Positions 33,391 to 44,699 are shown, counted from the first letter of the stretch. The stretch is DNA of 64,000 bases from Cephalotus follicularis (GCA_001972305.1 BDDD01002692.1:10649-74648), one strand, 5' to 3'. Program-made: numbers and translations. Notes: generated by a model not told the origin, from the letters alone.

Positions 33391-34780
33391 CGACTAATGC
33401 AAATACCTACAATAATAATTTGATTTTGATATAGGAATAAAGGAGACTTTGATAACATTATAATAAAATAAGTAATCATGCACAACGTCTCTTGTCCAAA
33501 GATCGGCTTTATTGTATAAAAAAAAATTTCATAAAGATGTTTATAACAATTCATATATTCTTTGATGATCGAAGATAATTCTGAAATTTCAAACGGGTTT
33601 ACAGTAAATTGCACAAATGTTCGATCTAACGTATCTACACAGATAACCTTTTTTTCTACGTTGGGTCTCCTTATATAGACATTTTATTAAAGAGGAGGTT
33701 AAGTAATAAACGTTTTCCTAGCTTTAATAGAATTTCATAATTACTAATTAAGATAATTTAATTATAGAATAACTCAAACATTTTTCTAATTCAAATATAC
33801 TTTTTTGTATGTGACCCATTATATTCAATATTATGTTGGTAGTATATATGCAACTATTGCATTTAATTAATTAGACTCTTCTAATTAATTAACTCATAAT
33901 TAATCTTATTAATTAAATCGGGATACTACAAGTCAAGATTAGTACTTAGCAGTATCTGATAACTGCCGATATAATATGAATAAAATACTATGAACCTTTC
34001 AATTACAGTTAATGTGTAATTTAGTCCTTCCACCATACAATGCTCCAATTAAATCTAGGGTATTGATATGTCTTTCAAACAACAACGCGCCATTTCTAAT
34101 TTACATTCTGCTTTGGCCGAAGTCTTATCGAATTATGAATTAATCAAGCTACATAAAGCATTCTCCCTCCTTGTTGACCATTCACATGACTCCATAAGTA
34201 ATCCACCATATCCAATATTTCATCTTATAATAATTCGCAGAAATATTTATAATCATATCAAAATATGATATCATACGCACAAAACAATTATTATGTCTCA
34301 AGTCTAAGGACCACATGCACAACTGTAACAAAGAAATCCTAATTTGACATGCATTGATAATTTCATTTAGCGTTCTTAGTTGGATCAGTTCAGTGAACTT
34401 ATTTTTCAATAAGCATCCACATATATGTTCTAGTGTCCACTACATTAATGACCGTGAGATCAGTCATACTCTCACTTGATTGAATCATCATATGTGCTAA
34501 TCTATCCGGATTCACTGATGCTCATTATAGTGATCTTATGATTAGGAACATTAAAGAATAAAGCATTCGTAAGAACAATATACTCACATTTATGATATCA
34601 TCATAATTATATTTTCTTTGCTTTAATTATATGAGTTTTATCATAATAATTATTACATAATATAATTAATAATTAAATTACTCAAATTATGATAAAGATA
34701 ATGTCATATATTATTATTGAATAAATAAATAAGATTGCTCATACAATAAATAATGTATAAACTACGGGCTATTTCTAACA
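33391..34780 (-). repeat. Diverged solo-LTR-like segment of the long-LTR copia lineage
   Basis: The stretch follows the order of motifs seen in LTR families A and B: TGTGACCC near 33810, AATCGGGATACTACAAGT near 33916, CAATGCTCCAATTAAATCTAGGGTA near 34041, GTGAGATCAGTCA near 34452, CTATCCGGATT near 34502. It ends with ATTTCTAACA at 34780, the LTR start on the minus strand. The other end is uncertain. No matching internal region adjoins, so a solo LTR is likely. Confidence 0.6.
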
Positions 34781-34846
34781 ACATATGATACGGATAAAAT
34801 TTGCTGACTAATCATGATGTGTCATATGGACAGACCAGACATTAAT

Positions 34847-35962
34847 TGTTGGCCTTTGCCACCCCGATTAATTGTATTACCATATGTTATTTTGATGATT
34901 AACAAACATAGATTACTTGTATGCATAATTCTATGAGTTATAACTTCATATACTCACTTGATTTTATGTCCAAAGTTGTGCCAAGATCATTTCTGCAGGT
35001 ACAGGGCAATCCAGCCGACTGGCAAGCAATCCAGTCGACTGCCCAAGGTTGAGTAGTCGACTGCCATAGGTTGTGTAGTCGACTGCCATAGGTTGTGTAG
35101 TCGACTGGTTCTTCAACCAAGTCCAGAAATTGCAGAACACATGATCCAGCCGACTGCCACATGTCTCCAGTCGACTGCCAGGCCAAGACAGCCGACTGCC
35201 ACAGGGGTCCAGTCGACTGCCATGGGTGCACATTTCAGGCAGTAGCTTCTGTATCATTTTAACACCTCATCCAGCCGACTGAAGCAGGGCACCAGTCGAC
35301 TGCCAGGGGGTCCAGTCGACTGCCAGTGAATCCAGCCGACTGTCCACATATGTGCAAATTCAGGCAGTAGCATATGTAAACTCCAATTTCAGCTCCACAG
35401 CCGACTGGAACAGAGCAACCAGTCGACTGCCAGCACCACCAGCCGACTGCCCAGAGCATGCAGCTGACTGTCCATCACCAACGGCTATATTCAAATATAC
35501 GCGTCATCAATCCAGCTGACTGCCGTATAAATCCAGCCGACTGGATTTGTAACAGACCATTAAAAATAGATCCGTTGGAGGCACACCTATAAAAGGAAAA
35601 TTGGAGCTCTTGCACAAGTGATCAAGCATTCAAGTTGCATATTCTATCAAGCTATCTCAAGTACAATCCCAAAGCTTTCAAACATCAAAAGAGATCAAAT
35701 TCAAAGCAATCCTACACATTACAAAGCTTTATTTTTACATTTCCTATACACTTGAAGCTTTGTCCAAATTGGGCTAAATTGTAAAACAAATTCCTACGAA
35801 TTTGTAACCTTTAAACAATTACTTTCACACATACAAGAGAGGTTGTCTCTTGTATTGCTCGGTTGGAGCAACTTTGTAATTCGCTTGGTTAGAGCGAAGG
35901 TTGTTGAAGCTCGGTTGGAGTTTCAAGCCCGGATTGGGGCATACCTAGTGAAATACTCAAGG
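34847..35962 (+). repeat. 5' LTR of Sirevirus-like element 2 (3' end missing)
   Basis: Starts TGTTGGCCTTTGCCACC. A TATA box (CTATAAAAG) is at 35587-35595. The stretch between 35005 and 35552 is packed with CAGTCGACTG motifs. The LTR is joined to pol near 35963 without its normal C-rich end and primer site. Confidence 0.85.
35005..35552. repeat. CAGTCGACTG palindrome cluster upstream of the LTR TATA box
   Basis: About 19 copies of CAGTCGACTG or the one-base variants CAGCCGACTG, TAGTCGACTG and CAGCTGACTG, at irregular spacings of roughly 15-50 bp. Copies cease about 35 bp before the TATA box. A near-identical block (one copy fewer) is in the 3' LTR at 39318-39834. Confidence 0.9.
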
Positions 35963-35963
35963 C

Positions 35964-36992
35964 TTGGAAAATGATTTCAAAAGAGGCTTAGTTGATAAAA
36001 CACTCTTTGTTAAAACCAAACTTAGTGATATTCTTATTGTACAAATTTATGTTGATGACATTATATTTGGTTCTACTAACGATTCTCTTTGTGTTGAGTT
36101 TGCTAACACTATGCAAGGTGAATTCGAGATGAGCATGATGGGAGAGCTCAAGTATTTCCTTGGATTTCAAATCCAACAAGGAAATGAAGGAACTTTCATC
36201 ATCCAATCCAAATACACCAACGACCTACTCAAGAGATTTGGAATGGAACACTCAAAGCCTTGCAAGACTCCAATGAGCATTACAACCAAACTTGACAAGG
36301 ATGAGAATGGGAAAGAGGTAGATCAAAAATTATATAGAAGCATGATAGGATCTCTACTTTACCTTACCGCTAGTAGACCGGACATAATGTTTAGTGTATG
36401 TCTTTGTGCTAGGTATCAATCATCACCTAAAGAATCTCACTTAACCGCGGTTAAGCGAATCTTTAGATATCTTGCATACACCCCTATATTAGGATTGTTT
36501 TATTCGCATGATTCATTGTTTAATTTGCATGCTTATTCCGATGCCGACTATGGTGGTTGCAAGCTAGATAGAAAGAGCACTAGTGGCACTTGCCAATTTC
36601 TAGGAAATTCTCTAGTGTCTTGGTTCTCCAAGAAACAAAATAGTGTTGCTCTATCAACCACCGAAACCGAATATGTAGCGGCTGGAAGTTGTTGTGCACA
36701 AGTCTTGTGGCTAAAGCAACAACTTTGTGACTTCGGAATTAGCATTAGCAATGTATGTATAAAATGTGATAATACTAGTGCTATCAACTTGAGTAGAAAT
36801 CCTGTTGAACACTCTAAGTCTAAACATATTGAAATTAGACATCATTTTCTTAGAGACCATGTTGAAAAGGGTGATATTTTCCTTGAATATATTGACACTT
36901 TGAATCAAGTTGCAGATATATTCACGAAGCCGCTGGACAATGAAAGATTCTGCACATTGCGAAGGGAGCTAGGTATGCAAAATCCTTCATAA
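35964..36992 (+). pseudogene. Sirevirus pol, C-terminal part (end of RT and RNase H)
   Basis: An intact 342-codon frame covers the last part of reverse transcriptase (IYVDDIIFGSTND active-site block near residue 30; MMGELKYFLGFQI) and all of RNase H (AYSDADYGGCKLDRKSTSG, STTETEYVAAG, CDNTSAI, TKPLDNERFC). It starts by chance at the fusion of LTR and pol; the natural upstream pol is deleted. RNase H degrades the RNA of the RNA-DNA hybrid during reverse transcription. It ends with a stop 400 bp before the additional ORF. Confidence 0.9.
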
Positions 36993-37199
36993 CTCATTAT
37001 ATGTGCAATTGTGATGTTTTATTAATGTTTGATTGAATTGATTGAAAAATATTTTCAAAATTCATCATGCATTTAAACATTGAGTTTTTAACTCAATGAC
37101 ACAAATTAGCTCATGTACCTGGGTTGCTATTAGTCCATAATAGTTAACCAAAGGGTTGCAAATCAAATTGGATAGGCATTTTCTGTATTTTCATTTTCT

Positions 37200-37290
37200 G
37201 CAGAAAACAGCCGACTGGACAACTTGTCCAGTCGACTGTCTGCCAATCCAGTCGACTGCCATTAATGGCCCAGTCGACTGGAATTGCGAT
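37200..37290. repeat. Small CAGTCGACTG cluster between pol and extra ORF
   Basis: Four copies (CAGCCGACTGG, CCAGTCGACTGTC, CCAGTCGACTGCC, CCAGTCGACTGG) in 80 bp. The position, outside the LTR and just before the start of the additional ORF, shows the cluster is not confined to LTRs even within one element. Confidence 0.85.
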
Positions 37291-37394
37291 TATCAGGGTT
37301 TTAATACCCGATTTTCTTCTGTTTTTTCACTTTCTCTCAATTTTAAAACGGCCAAACCCTTCTATCTCTCAAATCCGAACCTGCATATCTTCAA

Positions 37395-38537
37395 ATGGGA
37401 CCAAAGAGACAAAAGCACATCGCTTCTAGGCAACCACGGGGTTCACAAGCGGCATTAGACTTCGACAACGACCTCTTTCTCTCCAAAGAGAAAGAAATTA
37501 GGTACAATTCCGTTTTTAGCTCCGTGAAGTTACACTTTGAGAAATGGTTATCTAGGGATGTTCTTATTAGCAATCTTGCTATTGTCATGACATGGTTGGA
37601 AGGAATGGGATGGTTTGATTACCTTTGCTCATCTCATGTCATATACCCTAGGTTAGTGAAGTTGTTTTATGCTAACCTTGAGTCTTCCACCACTTGCATT
37701 GCTAATTCCTTTGTGTTAGGCACTCCTATATCTATAACACCTGATTTGATAGCCGAAACCCTAGGAATTCCTAATGCCGGAATTACTCATTTTAATGATA
37801 TTGGAAAAACGGAGGCCTTAGGAATTTGTTTAGAACAACCAAATGTCAACCCTCTTATGAATGTAACTAGTAGTCATTTGCCTATTGCTACTAGGATCAT
37901 CCTTTTACTTGTCACAAATACATTCCTACCAAGAGAAGGCTCGCACACCCTCCCTTCAGAGCGAGAGCTTAAATTCGTTGCATGTGTCAAGAATGGAACC
38001 CTAATAAACCTTCCCTACCTTATTGTCAACCATTTGTTATCTCGACCCAATCATACTCCTTATCCTATGCTTTTGAGTAGGATTTTCGAGTCTCTAAACC
38101 TAGATATTCCTGAAGATGAGCAAAGTGTCAAACCTTCCCATAAGCAGTTGGTGAATAAGGCGGGACTTAGACTTTGTAACATTAGATTTGAGGATGGTGT
38201 ATGGGTCAAGTTACAAGGCGGGGGTAGAGAACCAATGAGAGAACAAGCTAATGTAAGAGTAGGAGATGATGAGGATGGTGATGAGGACGATACTCAGCAG
38301 TTTGAGGTGCGTCCGAGTGTTGGCCCGAGCAGCAGCAGCAGCAGGCCTACCCTGGAGTCACTTCAGGCTAGGATGGATCTTGCTCAAGCCGATATCGAAT
38401 ATCTCAAAGGGCAAATGAACCAATTCAGTGAAGGCCAAGCAAATATCCTTCAGGGTCAAGCCGATCTCCTTCAGGGACAAGCAAATATCATTCAGATGTT
38501 TCAAAATGCTTTCCCACAGCACCCTCCTCCCTTTTGA
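37395..38537 (+). CDS. Additional ORF downstream of Sirevirus pol (plant transposon protein-like)
   Basis: An intact 380-codon frame with ATG at 37395. The basic N-terminus (PKRQKHIASRQ) is followed by a region with IYPRLVKLFYANLE and LIAETLGIPNAG, which resembles the conserved core of the putative plant transposon / Athila ORF1-like protein family found as extra ORFs in many plant LTR elements. An acidic stretch (residues 290-305), a Ser run, and a C-terminal Gln/Leu heptad region (residues 320-370, with repeated GQANILQGQA) suggest a coiled coil. I see no signal peptide or clear membrane segment, so an envelope role is unsupported. The natural function is unknown. The frame is undamaged although the element lost most of its pol. 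Confidence 0.75.
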   Translation: MGPKRQKHIASRQPRGSQAALDFDNDLFLSKEKEIRYNSVFSSVKLHFEKWLSRDVLISNLAIVMTWLEGMGWFDYLCSSHVIYPRLVKLFYANLESSTTCIANSFVLGTPISITPDLIAETLGIPNAGITHFNDIGKTEALGICLEQPNVNPLMNVTSSHLPIATRIILLLVTNTFLPREGSHTLPSERELKFVACVKNGTLINLPYLIVNHLLSRPNHTPYPMLLSRIFESLNLDIPEDEQSVKPSHKQLVNKAGLRLCNIRFEDGVWVKLQGGGREPMREQANVRVGDDEDGDEDDTQQFEVRPSVGPSSSSSRPTLESLQARMDLAQADIEYLKGQMNQFSEGQANILQGQADLLQGQANIIQMFQNAFPQHPPPF

Positions 38538-39152
38538 GCTACATTTGCATCTCATGTGTTTTTATTGGATTTTCAAACTTGGCTTATGTATTGTCTTTCT
38601 TCATTTAGTTTTTGAATTGTGTAAAAGACAATGTGGTTTATGTACTTGACGTTTTAAGTATTTAATGATAATATGCTTTGATCATTATTGTTTTGTGGAT
38701 GTGGTTAATGAATGTGACGTTTTATGAGTTGAATTATAATGTGATTCAAATTTTTATTGCTTTGTGTTGAATGAATGTGGTTTCTCTTATTGCATTGATC
38801 TTATTGATAAAATTGAATATGAATGCATATGTTGAGGGGGAGATCTTCAATCCGTGCTTTGATTGAGGGGGAGCTTCCGGTTCTCTTTTTGTTGTTTGAC
38901 AAAAAGGGGGAGAGATTTATATTTTGCATTGCACATTGCATTTAAGGGAAAGCTTGCATAAATGAAGTTGCATGAGAAAAAGTTTGCATATTGTTAAGAT
39001 GAGTTGTAATCTTGCATTGAGCAAGTGTGTTTTGATATGACATATGCCTTGGATAAGCCAAAATTGATAAAATTGGACTTTGAACTAAAAATGGTTAAGT
39101 TTGACAAGATTTATGCAAAATACGCATGTTTTGTCAATCATCAAAAAGGGGG

Positions 39153-39165
39153 AGATTATTGGCCT
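39153..39165 (+). other. Polypurine tract of Sirevirus-like element 2
   Basis: AAAAAGGGGGAGA directly precedes the 3' LTR. Further GGGGGAG runs at 38837, 38868 and 38908 resemble the multiple polypurine tracts known upstream of Sirevirus 3' LTRs. Confidence 0.8.
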
Positions 39166-39166
39166 T

Positions 39167-39972
39167 TGCCACCCCGATTAATTGCATTACCATATGTTAT
39201 TTTGATGATTAACAAACATAGATTACTTGTATGCATAATTCTATGAGTTATAACTTCATATACTCTCTTGATTTTATGTCCAAAGTTGTGCCAAGATCAT
39301 TTATGCAGATACAGGGCAATCCAGCCGACTGGCAAGCAATCCAGTCGACTGCCCAAGGTTGAGTCGTCGACTGCCATAGGTTGTGTAGTCGACTGGTTCT
39401 TCAACCAAGTCCAGAAATTGCAGAACACATGATCCAGCCGACTGCCACATGTCTCCAGTCGACTGCCAGACCAAGACAGCCGACTGCCACAAGGGTCCAG
39501 TCGACTGCCATGGGTGCACATTTCAGGCAGTAGCTTCTGTATCATTTTAACACCTCATCCAGCCGACTGAAGCAGGGCACCAATCGACTGCCAGGGGGTC
39601 CAATCGACTGCCAGTGAATCCAGCCGACTGTCCATATATGTGCAAATTCAGGCAGTAGCATATGTAAACTCCAATTTCAGCTCCACAGCCGACTGGAACA
39701 GAGCAACCAGTCGACTGCCAGCACCACCAGCCGACTGCCCAGAGCATGCAGCAGACTGTCCATCACCAACGGCTATATTCAAATATACGCGACATCAATC
39801 CAGCTGACTGCCGTATAAATCCAGCCGACTGGATTTGTAACAGACCATTAAAAATAGATCCGTTGGAGGCACACCTATAAAAGGAAAATTGGAGCTCTTG
39901 CACAAGTGATCAAGCATTCAAGTTGCATATTCTATCAAGCTATCTCAAGTACAATCCCAAAGCTTTCAAACA
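39167..39972 (+). repeat. 3' LTR of Sirevirus-like element 2, truncated
   Basis: Starts TATTGGCC where the 5' LTR has TGTTGGCC (one change in the terminal dinucleotide). It is nearly identical to 34847-35680, including TATA box (39875-39883) and the palindrome cluster at 39318-39834, with one cluster unit fewer. It stops after TTCAAACA. Confidence 0.9.
39318..39834. repeat. CAGTCGACTG cluster in the 3' LTR
   Basis: Second copy of the block at 35005-35552, about 18 units. One TAGTCGACTG plus its linker is absent, and several units have single-base changes (for example CAATCGACTG), showing unit loss and drift between two LTRs that were identical at insertion. Confidence 0.9.
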
Positions 39973-41234
39973 AAGGATTCTAGTTGTATTAAATATCATT
40001 AACTACTGGAAATGATCTCAATAATATTACTTCTAGAAGTGTAATTAATGTCAATTCTAAAAATCAAGTATGTAGTATCCTCCAAAGACTCAAATAAAAG
40101 CAAAATATCCCGAACCATGCCCAATCTGAAGTTGACGAGGATTCTACAAGTTAACCATATCGAAATCACTATAAATATGATCTTAATTCACAAAGACGAA
40201 CTCTAATACTCTCAAGTTATTCTTGTATTCTCTTGAGTTTTAAACAATTTTCTTCTTCCATTGGTTCACTTAAGAATCGGAGGATGCTTTCCGAGATGCT
40301 TTCCGAGTCATTCTCTGACCAATTTCTGATTTTTATGTGTTGATTGCCAGATTTTGTATTAATCGAGGATCCAATTCTTGTATCAACACATTTTAACCAT
40401 ATCTTTTGGGTTTTGATATTTAAAACACCCTTTTTGAAATCTCCTTGTTTGTTGCATAGATACGGCAATAACATGATACAAAGCATTTTAACTTTTAAAT
40501 AACGGTTTTAGTCCCCTAAAAAATGAAGGAATATTCTTTTAGTTTGGGAATTTATTTCATGTTGCATGCATGTTTGTCACTTGACAAACCATTTGGCACA
40601 AAGTCTTAACCTTTTATTTTATATAATTTCTTTTTTTTTTTATCTCAATTCATATAAATAAAATTTTAATTATAACCTTCTTTTTCTGGTGAGAACCACA
40701 AGGCTTAAACAATAAATAAATATTTATAAGTTGCTATTTGTTTACATTAAGTGTTACGCGCTGAATGCTGAACCAACATCTGAATAATTCTAAATAGTTA
40801 ATAGACAGTATCTGAATGCTGAATGGTTAAAATCGTTTAATAATTAAATTGTTTGAAAGATATGAATATGTTTAATTTCTATTTTTAACTTTCTAAATTG
40901 TTACGAAATATAAGAGAATAGAGTATAATTGGATTTTTAATGAGTAAACAAACGTTCTTATTGGGTCAAAATCTAACATATCTAAATTAAGATATCTAAT
41001 AAGAGCAAACAAATAACCCCATCTAAACAACCAATTAGTTAAAAATATTTTAATTACTCGCCCAAATTTCATATTTACTATTCAAACTTTAGTTGTAAGA
41101 AGATATAGTTTCAATTTTTAAATTACAATTTTTTTATTTGTTTAATTAAAGTTTATATTTATTTAAATGTTAAATATGTAACATTATTTGTCATCCTTCT
41201 ACGAACAAATCAGTCCAAAAATTTAAGGCAAAAG

Positions 41235-41425
41235 TATTAACGGGTAATTTATCTCATAAATTTCAAATTAATTGATTTAAAGAATTAAAAATTAAAAATT
41301 GATAATCCACACGAAACACCTAACGTTACTGACGTAAAAAAATTATACGGCTTCAATTTTTAATTTTTAATTTCTTAAATAATTCAGTTTAAAATTCTTA
41401 AGATAAATTATCTATTTAATGTAAA
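41235..41425. repeat. Foldback / MITE-like inverted repeat
   Basis: Arms of about 65-75 bp face each other. The left arm reads GGTAATTTATCT...GAATTAAAAATTAAAAATTGAT and the right arm contains its near reverse complement (TCAATTTTTAATTTTTAATT...GATAAATTATCT), around a loop of about 50 bp that includes CACACGAAACACC. No transposase gene is present. A nonautonomous foldback element is the simplest reading. Confidence 0.6.
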
Positions 41426-41699
41426 TTCAAGAAACAAATTATGACTTTTGCCAAAATTCAACCACCACAGTTCCTTGTTAACACAGAGCATTAAAATGGC
41501 ATCTCAAACACAAATAACAAATTTGCATAAATATGAAACTATGATCTATTGTTACTTAATAAAAAGATTTATCACTTCATTTTATACTATTTAATTAATT
41601 TACATCTAAAAATTTATAAAACACATATTTTAAAAAATATAAATTCATTAAGTGATATAGATCAAAACTCGTAAACATTTTGATAAGACCACGTTAAAA

Positions 41700-42262
41700 T
41701 CTTTCAGAATTGAAGCACAACGTTGTGAGCCGAATCAACCTCTAGATTATTGAATCACAGACAATCCAACGAAAAAGCAATAACGACTATATCCAACAAA
41801 TATTAAGATGCATCCTAAAATGCTTGATTACATCACCTTGATTAACCGATACTTAACAGAACGGAATTCAGCTGGACAAGTGAGAAAACAAATTAAAAAG
41901 AAACATTTTGGTACGACGATTGAACCATCAATTAAACAATTGACAAACTGACTCTATATCCTGACCTGATCATTGACCGATTTCGATCTGGTTTGATAAT
42001 TATATCCCAATGGTTGGGATAATAAAAACAAAACAAATTTCAACACATTAAAATCTTAAGGAAATGAAGCAAAATGTAGTGAGAAGAACCAACCCCTAGA
42101 TTATTGGATCACCCAATCAAAAAGCAATAATTACAATATCCAACAAATATGAAGATGCATTACACAATGCTAGACTATATCACCTTGAATAACCAATACA
42201 ACTAACAGAAATAAATTCAACTGGACAAGTGAGATAAAAAATTAAAAGAGAAAATGATATTA
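41700..42262. repeat. Diverged direct duplication of about 200 bp
   Basis: 41707-41905 and 42062-42262 share the same order of segments (GAAGCACAACGTTGTGAG / GAAGCAAAATGTAGTGAG, CCTCTAGATTATTGAATCAC / CCCCTAGATTATTGGATCAC, ATATCCAACAAATAT, AGATGCAT, GGACAAGTGAGA). They are separated by about 155 bp. The divergence is high, so the duplication is old. Confidence 0.75.
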
Positions 42263-42834
42263 GGGACATTCACTCTTAAACATACCAATGAGAAATATAA
42301 TACTGATTGAAAAACAAATATAACTATGCAAACTCTGGATGGGCTTTCTTCATCAAACATATAGGTAGTGATGACAAACATGCAATTCGGCATCTCCAAG
42401 TAAAAGGGGGGCATCGGTGTTATTATTAAAAAGGAAAATATAGCCTACCTAGAACCTACCAATAATTGTTTAGCATCACAAATACTTCAATCAAATCTAA
42501 TTCTTCCCTAAAAAAATCACTGCCCCAAATATTTAACCGAAAATGGTACCACAACAACCCAACCCTCCAGAATCTCACTATATACAAACAAATATAGTAA
42601 ATAAAACTAAAACCCAACAAAAAGTGAAAAAAAAAAAGGGTAATCATGAAAGACAGTTTCCTTTTCTGGTGAACATTATCGAAGACAGATTGAAAGTTTA
42701 AAATAAAACCGATGACATAAAATTTCTGCTAATTTAGCCCCTAAATTCTCCATCATGTAATGAGAAAAAAAAAGAAGAAACACCATCACCATCATCATAT
42801 GCCATAAATGTATAAAGGAAAAAAGAAAGCAGAA

Positions 42835-43893
42835 CTAAGAAGAAGCGGAAAGTTGACGAGGAGGAGGAGGTGGCAAAAGTTGATGGAGATTCTGATTAAC
42901 CTGTCCTCTCAATATAAAGGGATGCTGCAACAACTGTGCAGCCGTCCACCGCCTCATAGGATCTCTCTGCAAACAACAAGCAATAAAATCCCTAAACTCC
43001 CTGGACGCAGTGGGTGGTGCCTCCGGTGGCTGCGACATACAGATTGCAATCATCAAACTCGCCCAATCACCTTGCCTTTCCACCGCGAACGGAAACCTAC
43101 CCAAATAAAATTCCAATATGCTAACACCCAAACTCCATATATCCCCAGCATACCCATCATACATTCCATGATTCAAGTCGGTGTTTATCCTCTCAGGACT
43201 CATATACGCAATCGTCCCGACAGAAGAATTACAAGGGTCCATTGTCTGCGCCAATATCCTACTCACACCAAAATCGGCAATCTTAACATTCCGGCTAGAG
43301 TTTATCAGCAAATTGGAGGGCTTTATGTCGCGATGTACGATGCGTCGTCGGTGCAAATAGGCTAACCCACATAGGATTTGACGTGCGAGATTCGACAGGT
43401 TTCCCTCGTCATCGATCCTGGTGCCTTCCAGTGATCCGCCTTCCATGAGTTGTAGGAGGACCTGGATTTCGCCGTTGTGGTCGAACATGTCGTGGCACTT
43501 TACCACGTTTGGGTGGTCGACGTCTCGGAGGATCTGGATCTCTCGGTAGATCTGGCGGCGGACCGATTCCTCATGGTTTCCGTAGATCACTTTGAGAGCA
43601 AAGAGTCGGCCGGTGGATCTGTGGACCACTTTGTAGACGGTGCCGCCTGTGCCGCTGCCGATTCGGTTGACTCGGTCAAGTTCGGAGAAGTTGAGTTGCT
43701 GGGCTGGGCCTCCCGAGTTTTGTTGTGGGTGGTGCTGGGTCGATGAAGACGGGGCTGTTGAACTTGGTGGTAGAGGGAGAGGAACAGCTAGGGATGGGTC
43801 CCGTTGAGGGAGTGGTAGGGTTAGGTCTGGCCGTCTACGTGGACGGTTCCGATTGCTTGATGGTGCTCCTGGTGGTGGTTGGATCGGTCTCAT
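42835..43893 (-). CDS. MKK4/5: MAP kinase kinase, MKK4/MKK5 type (group C)
   Basis: A single 352-codon exon. It phosphorylates MAP kinases of the MPK3/MPK6 type in plant stress, immune and developmental signalling (family knowledge). Seen in the sequence: N-terminal MAPK-docking region with basic residues then alternating Leu ([13 protein letters not shown], residues 17-29); a Pro/Ser-rich linker; Gly loop GSGTGG (79-84); catalytic Lys101 in [15 protein letters not shown] (187-194, Asp189); DFGVS (207-211); plant-type S/T-x5-S/T activation site Thr217 and Ser223 in [20 protein letters not shown]; and a C-terminal Asn/Pro-rich tail with [10 protein letters not shown]. Length and motifs fit the intronless MKK4/5 group. 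The start at 43893 gives the conserved [10 protein letters not shown]-terminus. No stop or frameshift; it appears functional. It is the only host gene recognised here. Confidence 0.96.
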   Translation of the reverse strand: MRPIQPPPGAPSSNRNRPRRRPDLTLPLPQRDPSLAVPLPLPPSSTAPSSSTQHHPQQNSGGPAQQLNFSELDRVNRIGSGTGGTVYKVVHRSTGRLFALKVIYGNHEESVRRQIYREIQILRDVDHPNVVKCHDMFDHNGEIQVLLQLMEGGSLEGTRIDDEGNLSNLARQILCGLAYLHRRRIVHRDIKPSNLLINSSRNVKIADFGVSRILAQTMDPCNSSVGTIAYMSPERINTDLNHGMYDGYAGDIWSLGVSILEFYLGRFPFAVERQGDWASLMIAICMSQPPEAPPTASREFRDFIACCLQRDPMRRWTAAQLLQHPFILRGQVNQNLHQLLPPPPPRQLSASS

Positions 43894-44340
43894 AACTCCG
43901 ATTGTGAATCAGTTGAACGTGTATCGGTGTGCACTTCTCTGTTTTCACTTTAATCTATTTTTTTATTGGATGATCACACAAAGAAACAATAACAATAATA
44001 ACACTAATAATAATAAGCAGTCATCATCTGATGGGGTTGGTCTGCAGGATAGTCCCTGAGATGGTTTGGTTATTGATTTCTTGTCTAAGAAATTCCATTC
44101 AACGAGTTTTTCTTTTATTATATTTTTTTTAAAGGGGAGAGGAGTTGTAGAGAAGGTTCTTCGAATTTGGAAGAGGAAATAATGGAAAAGTAAAGGTCGA
44201 AAAAGCAAGGAAATAGAGAAATTAAAATGTACGAATGAGTTATATACGCGTGAGCCTTGGATGGAGCACCTCAAAATACGTTATGAAATTTTTTCACGAG
44301 TAATTGTACTTACTTTATACTTTCAGGTGTATAAGAATTT
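43894..44340 (-). promoter_or_regulatory. Presumed 5' leader and promoter of the MKK gene
   Basis: A minus-strand TATA-like GTATATAAC lies at 44239-44247. Between it and the start codon the minus strand is pyrimidine-rich (44105-44200) and holds an ATT/GTT-repeat stretch near 43985-44015. If transcription starts about 30 bp after the TATA-like site, the leader would be near 310 bp and would contain upstream ATGs, the longest upstream open frame being 103 codons from 44274 or a later in-frame start. The assignment rests on position and composition only. Confidence 0.4.
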
Positions 44341-44699
44341 ATAAATTAGGACCGAGCAGTAGCAACCTACTTGTAATCATTCCATGGAGGAGATTTATAC
44401 CAAAAATCAATGAGAATACCTAACAGAGTTCAATCCTAGAGATATTGGTCAGTTTGAAGAGTTCTAATAGAGTTTGTTGCAGTTATTATTATCAGTTTAT
44501 GACTTCAATTATCGTAGAATCTCTATCACTTTATCATACAGTTATTAAGATAGTGTCACATGGCTTCACATTAACTAGAGGACGAATTTTGTCTCATCAG
44601 ATGTCCTTCACTTTCTTAAGCTTTGAAGAACTTTGAAAGCATTAAGGAAGTAGTTGTATCGTGTTTACCTTTGAGGGTTTATATGTTTGGAAGGCACGG

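Larger units (their letters stand above)
34847..39972 (+). mobile_element. Sirevirus-like copia, internally deleted, with extra ORF
   Basis: The 5' LTR (34847-35962) and truncated 3' LTR (39167-39972) are nearly identical over their shared 800 bp. The 5' LTR is fused near 35963 directly into the reverse transcriptase region of pol, so primer site, gag, protease, integrase and most of reverse transcriptase are gone. The 3' LTR breaks off after TTCAAACA at 39972. Remaining parts are the pol end, an additional ORF and a purine-rich tract (AAAAAGGGGGAGA, 39153-39165). The high LTR identity suggests a fairly recent element. Confidence 0.85.
39973..42430. other. AT-rich intergenic DNA 3' of the MKK gene
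   Basis: No gene is recognisable. The stretch holds a foldback structure (41235-41425) and a diverged direct duplication (41700-41905 and 42055-42262). The open frame at 40217-40486 lacks any motif. Confidence 0.6.

Noticed and set aside
35005-35552. CRISPR-like look of the repeated CAGTCGACTG units
   Set aside because: Spacings are irregular, units are only 10-14 bp, linkers are related to each other, there are no cas genes, and the context is a plant LTR.
37395-38537. Calling the extra ORF an envelope gene
   Set aside because: No signal peptide, no clear transmembrane segment and no fusion-like motif is visible; similarity is to plant transposon proteins of unknown role.
34847-39972. A target duplication for Sirevirus-like element 2
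   Set aside because: The 3' LTR is truncated at 39972, so the original right flank is lost.
42808-43746. Plus-strand ORFs over the MKK gene
   Set aside because: They are shadows of the kinase coding sequence in other frames.
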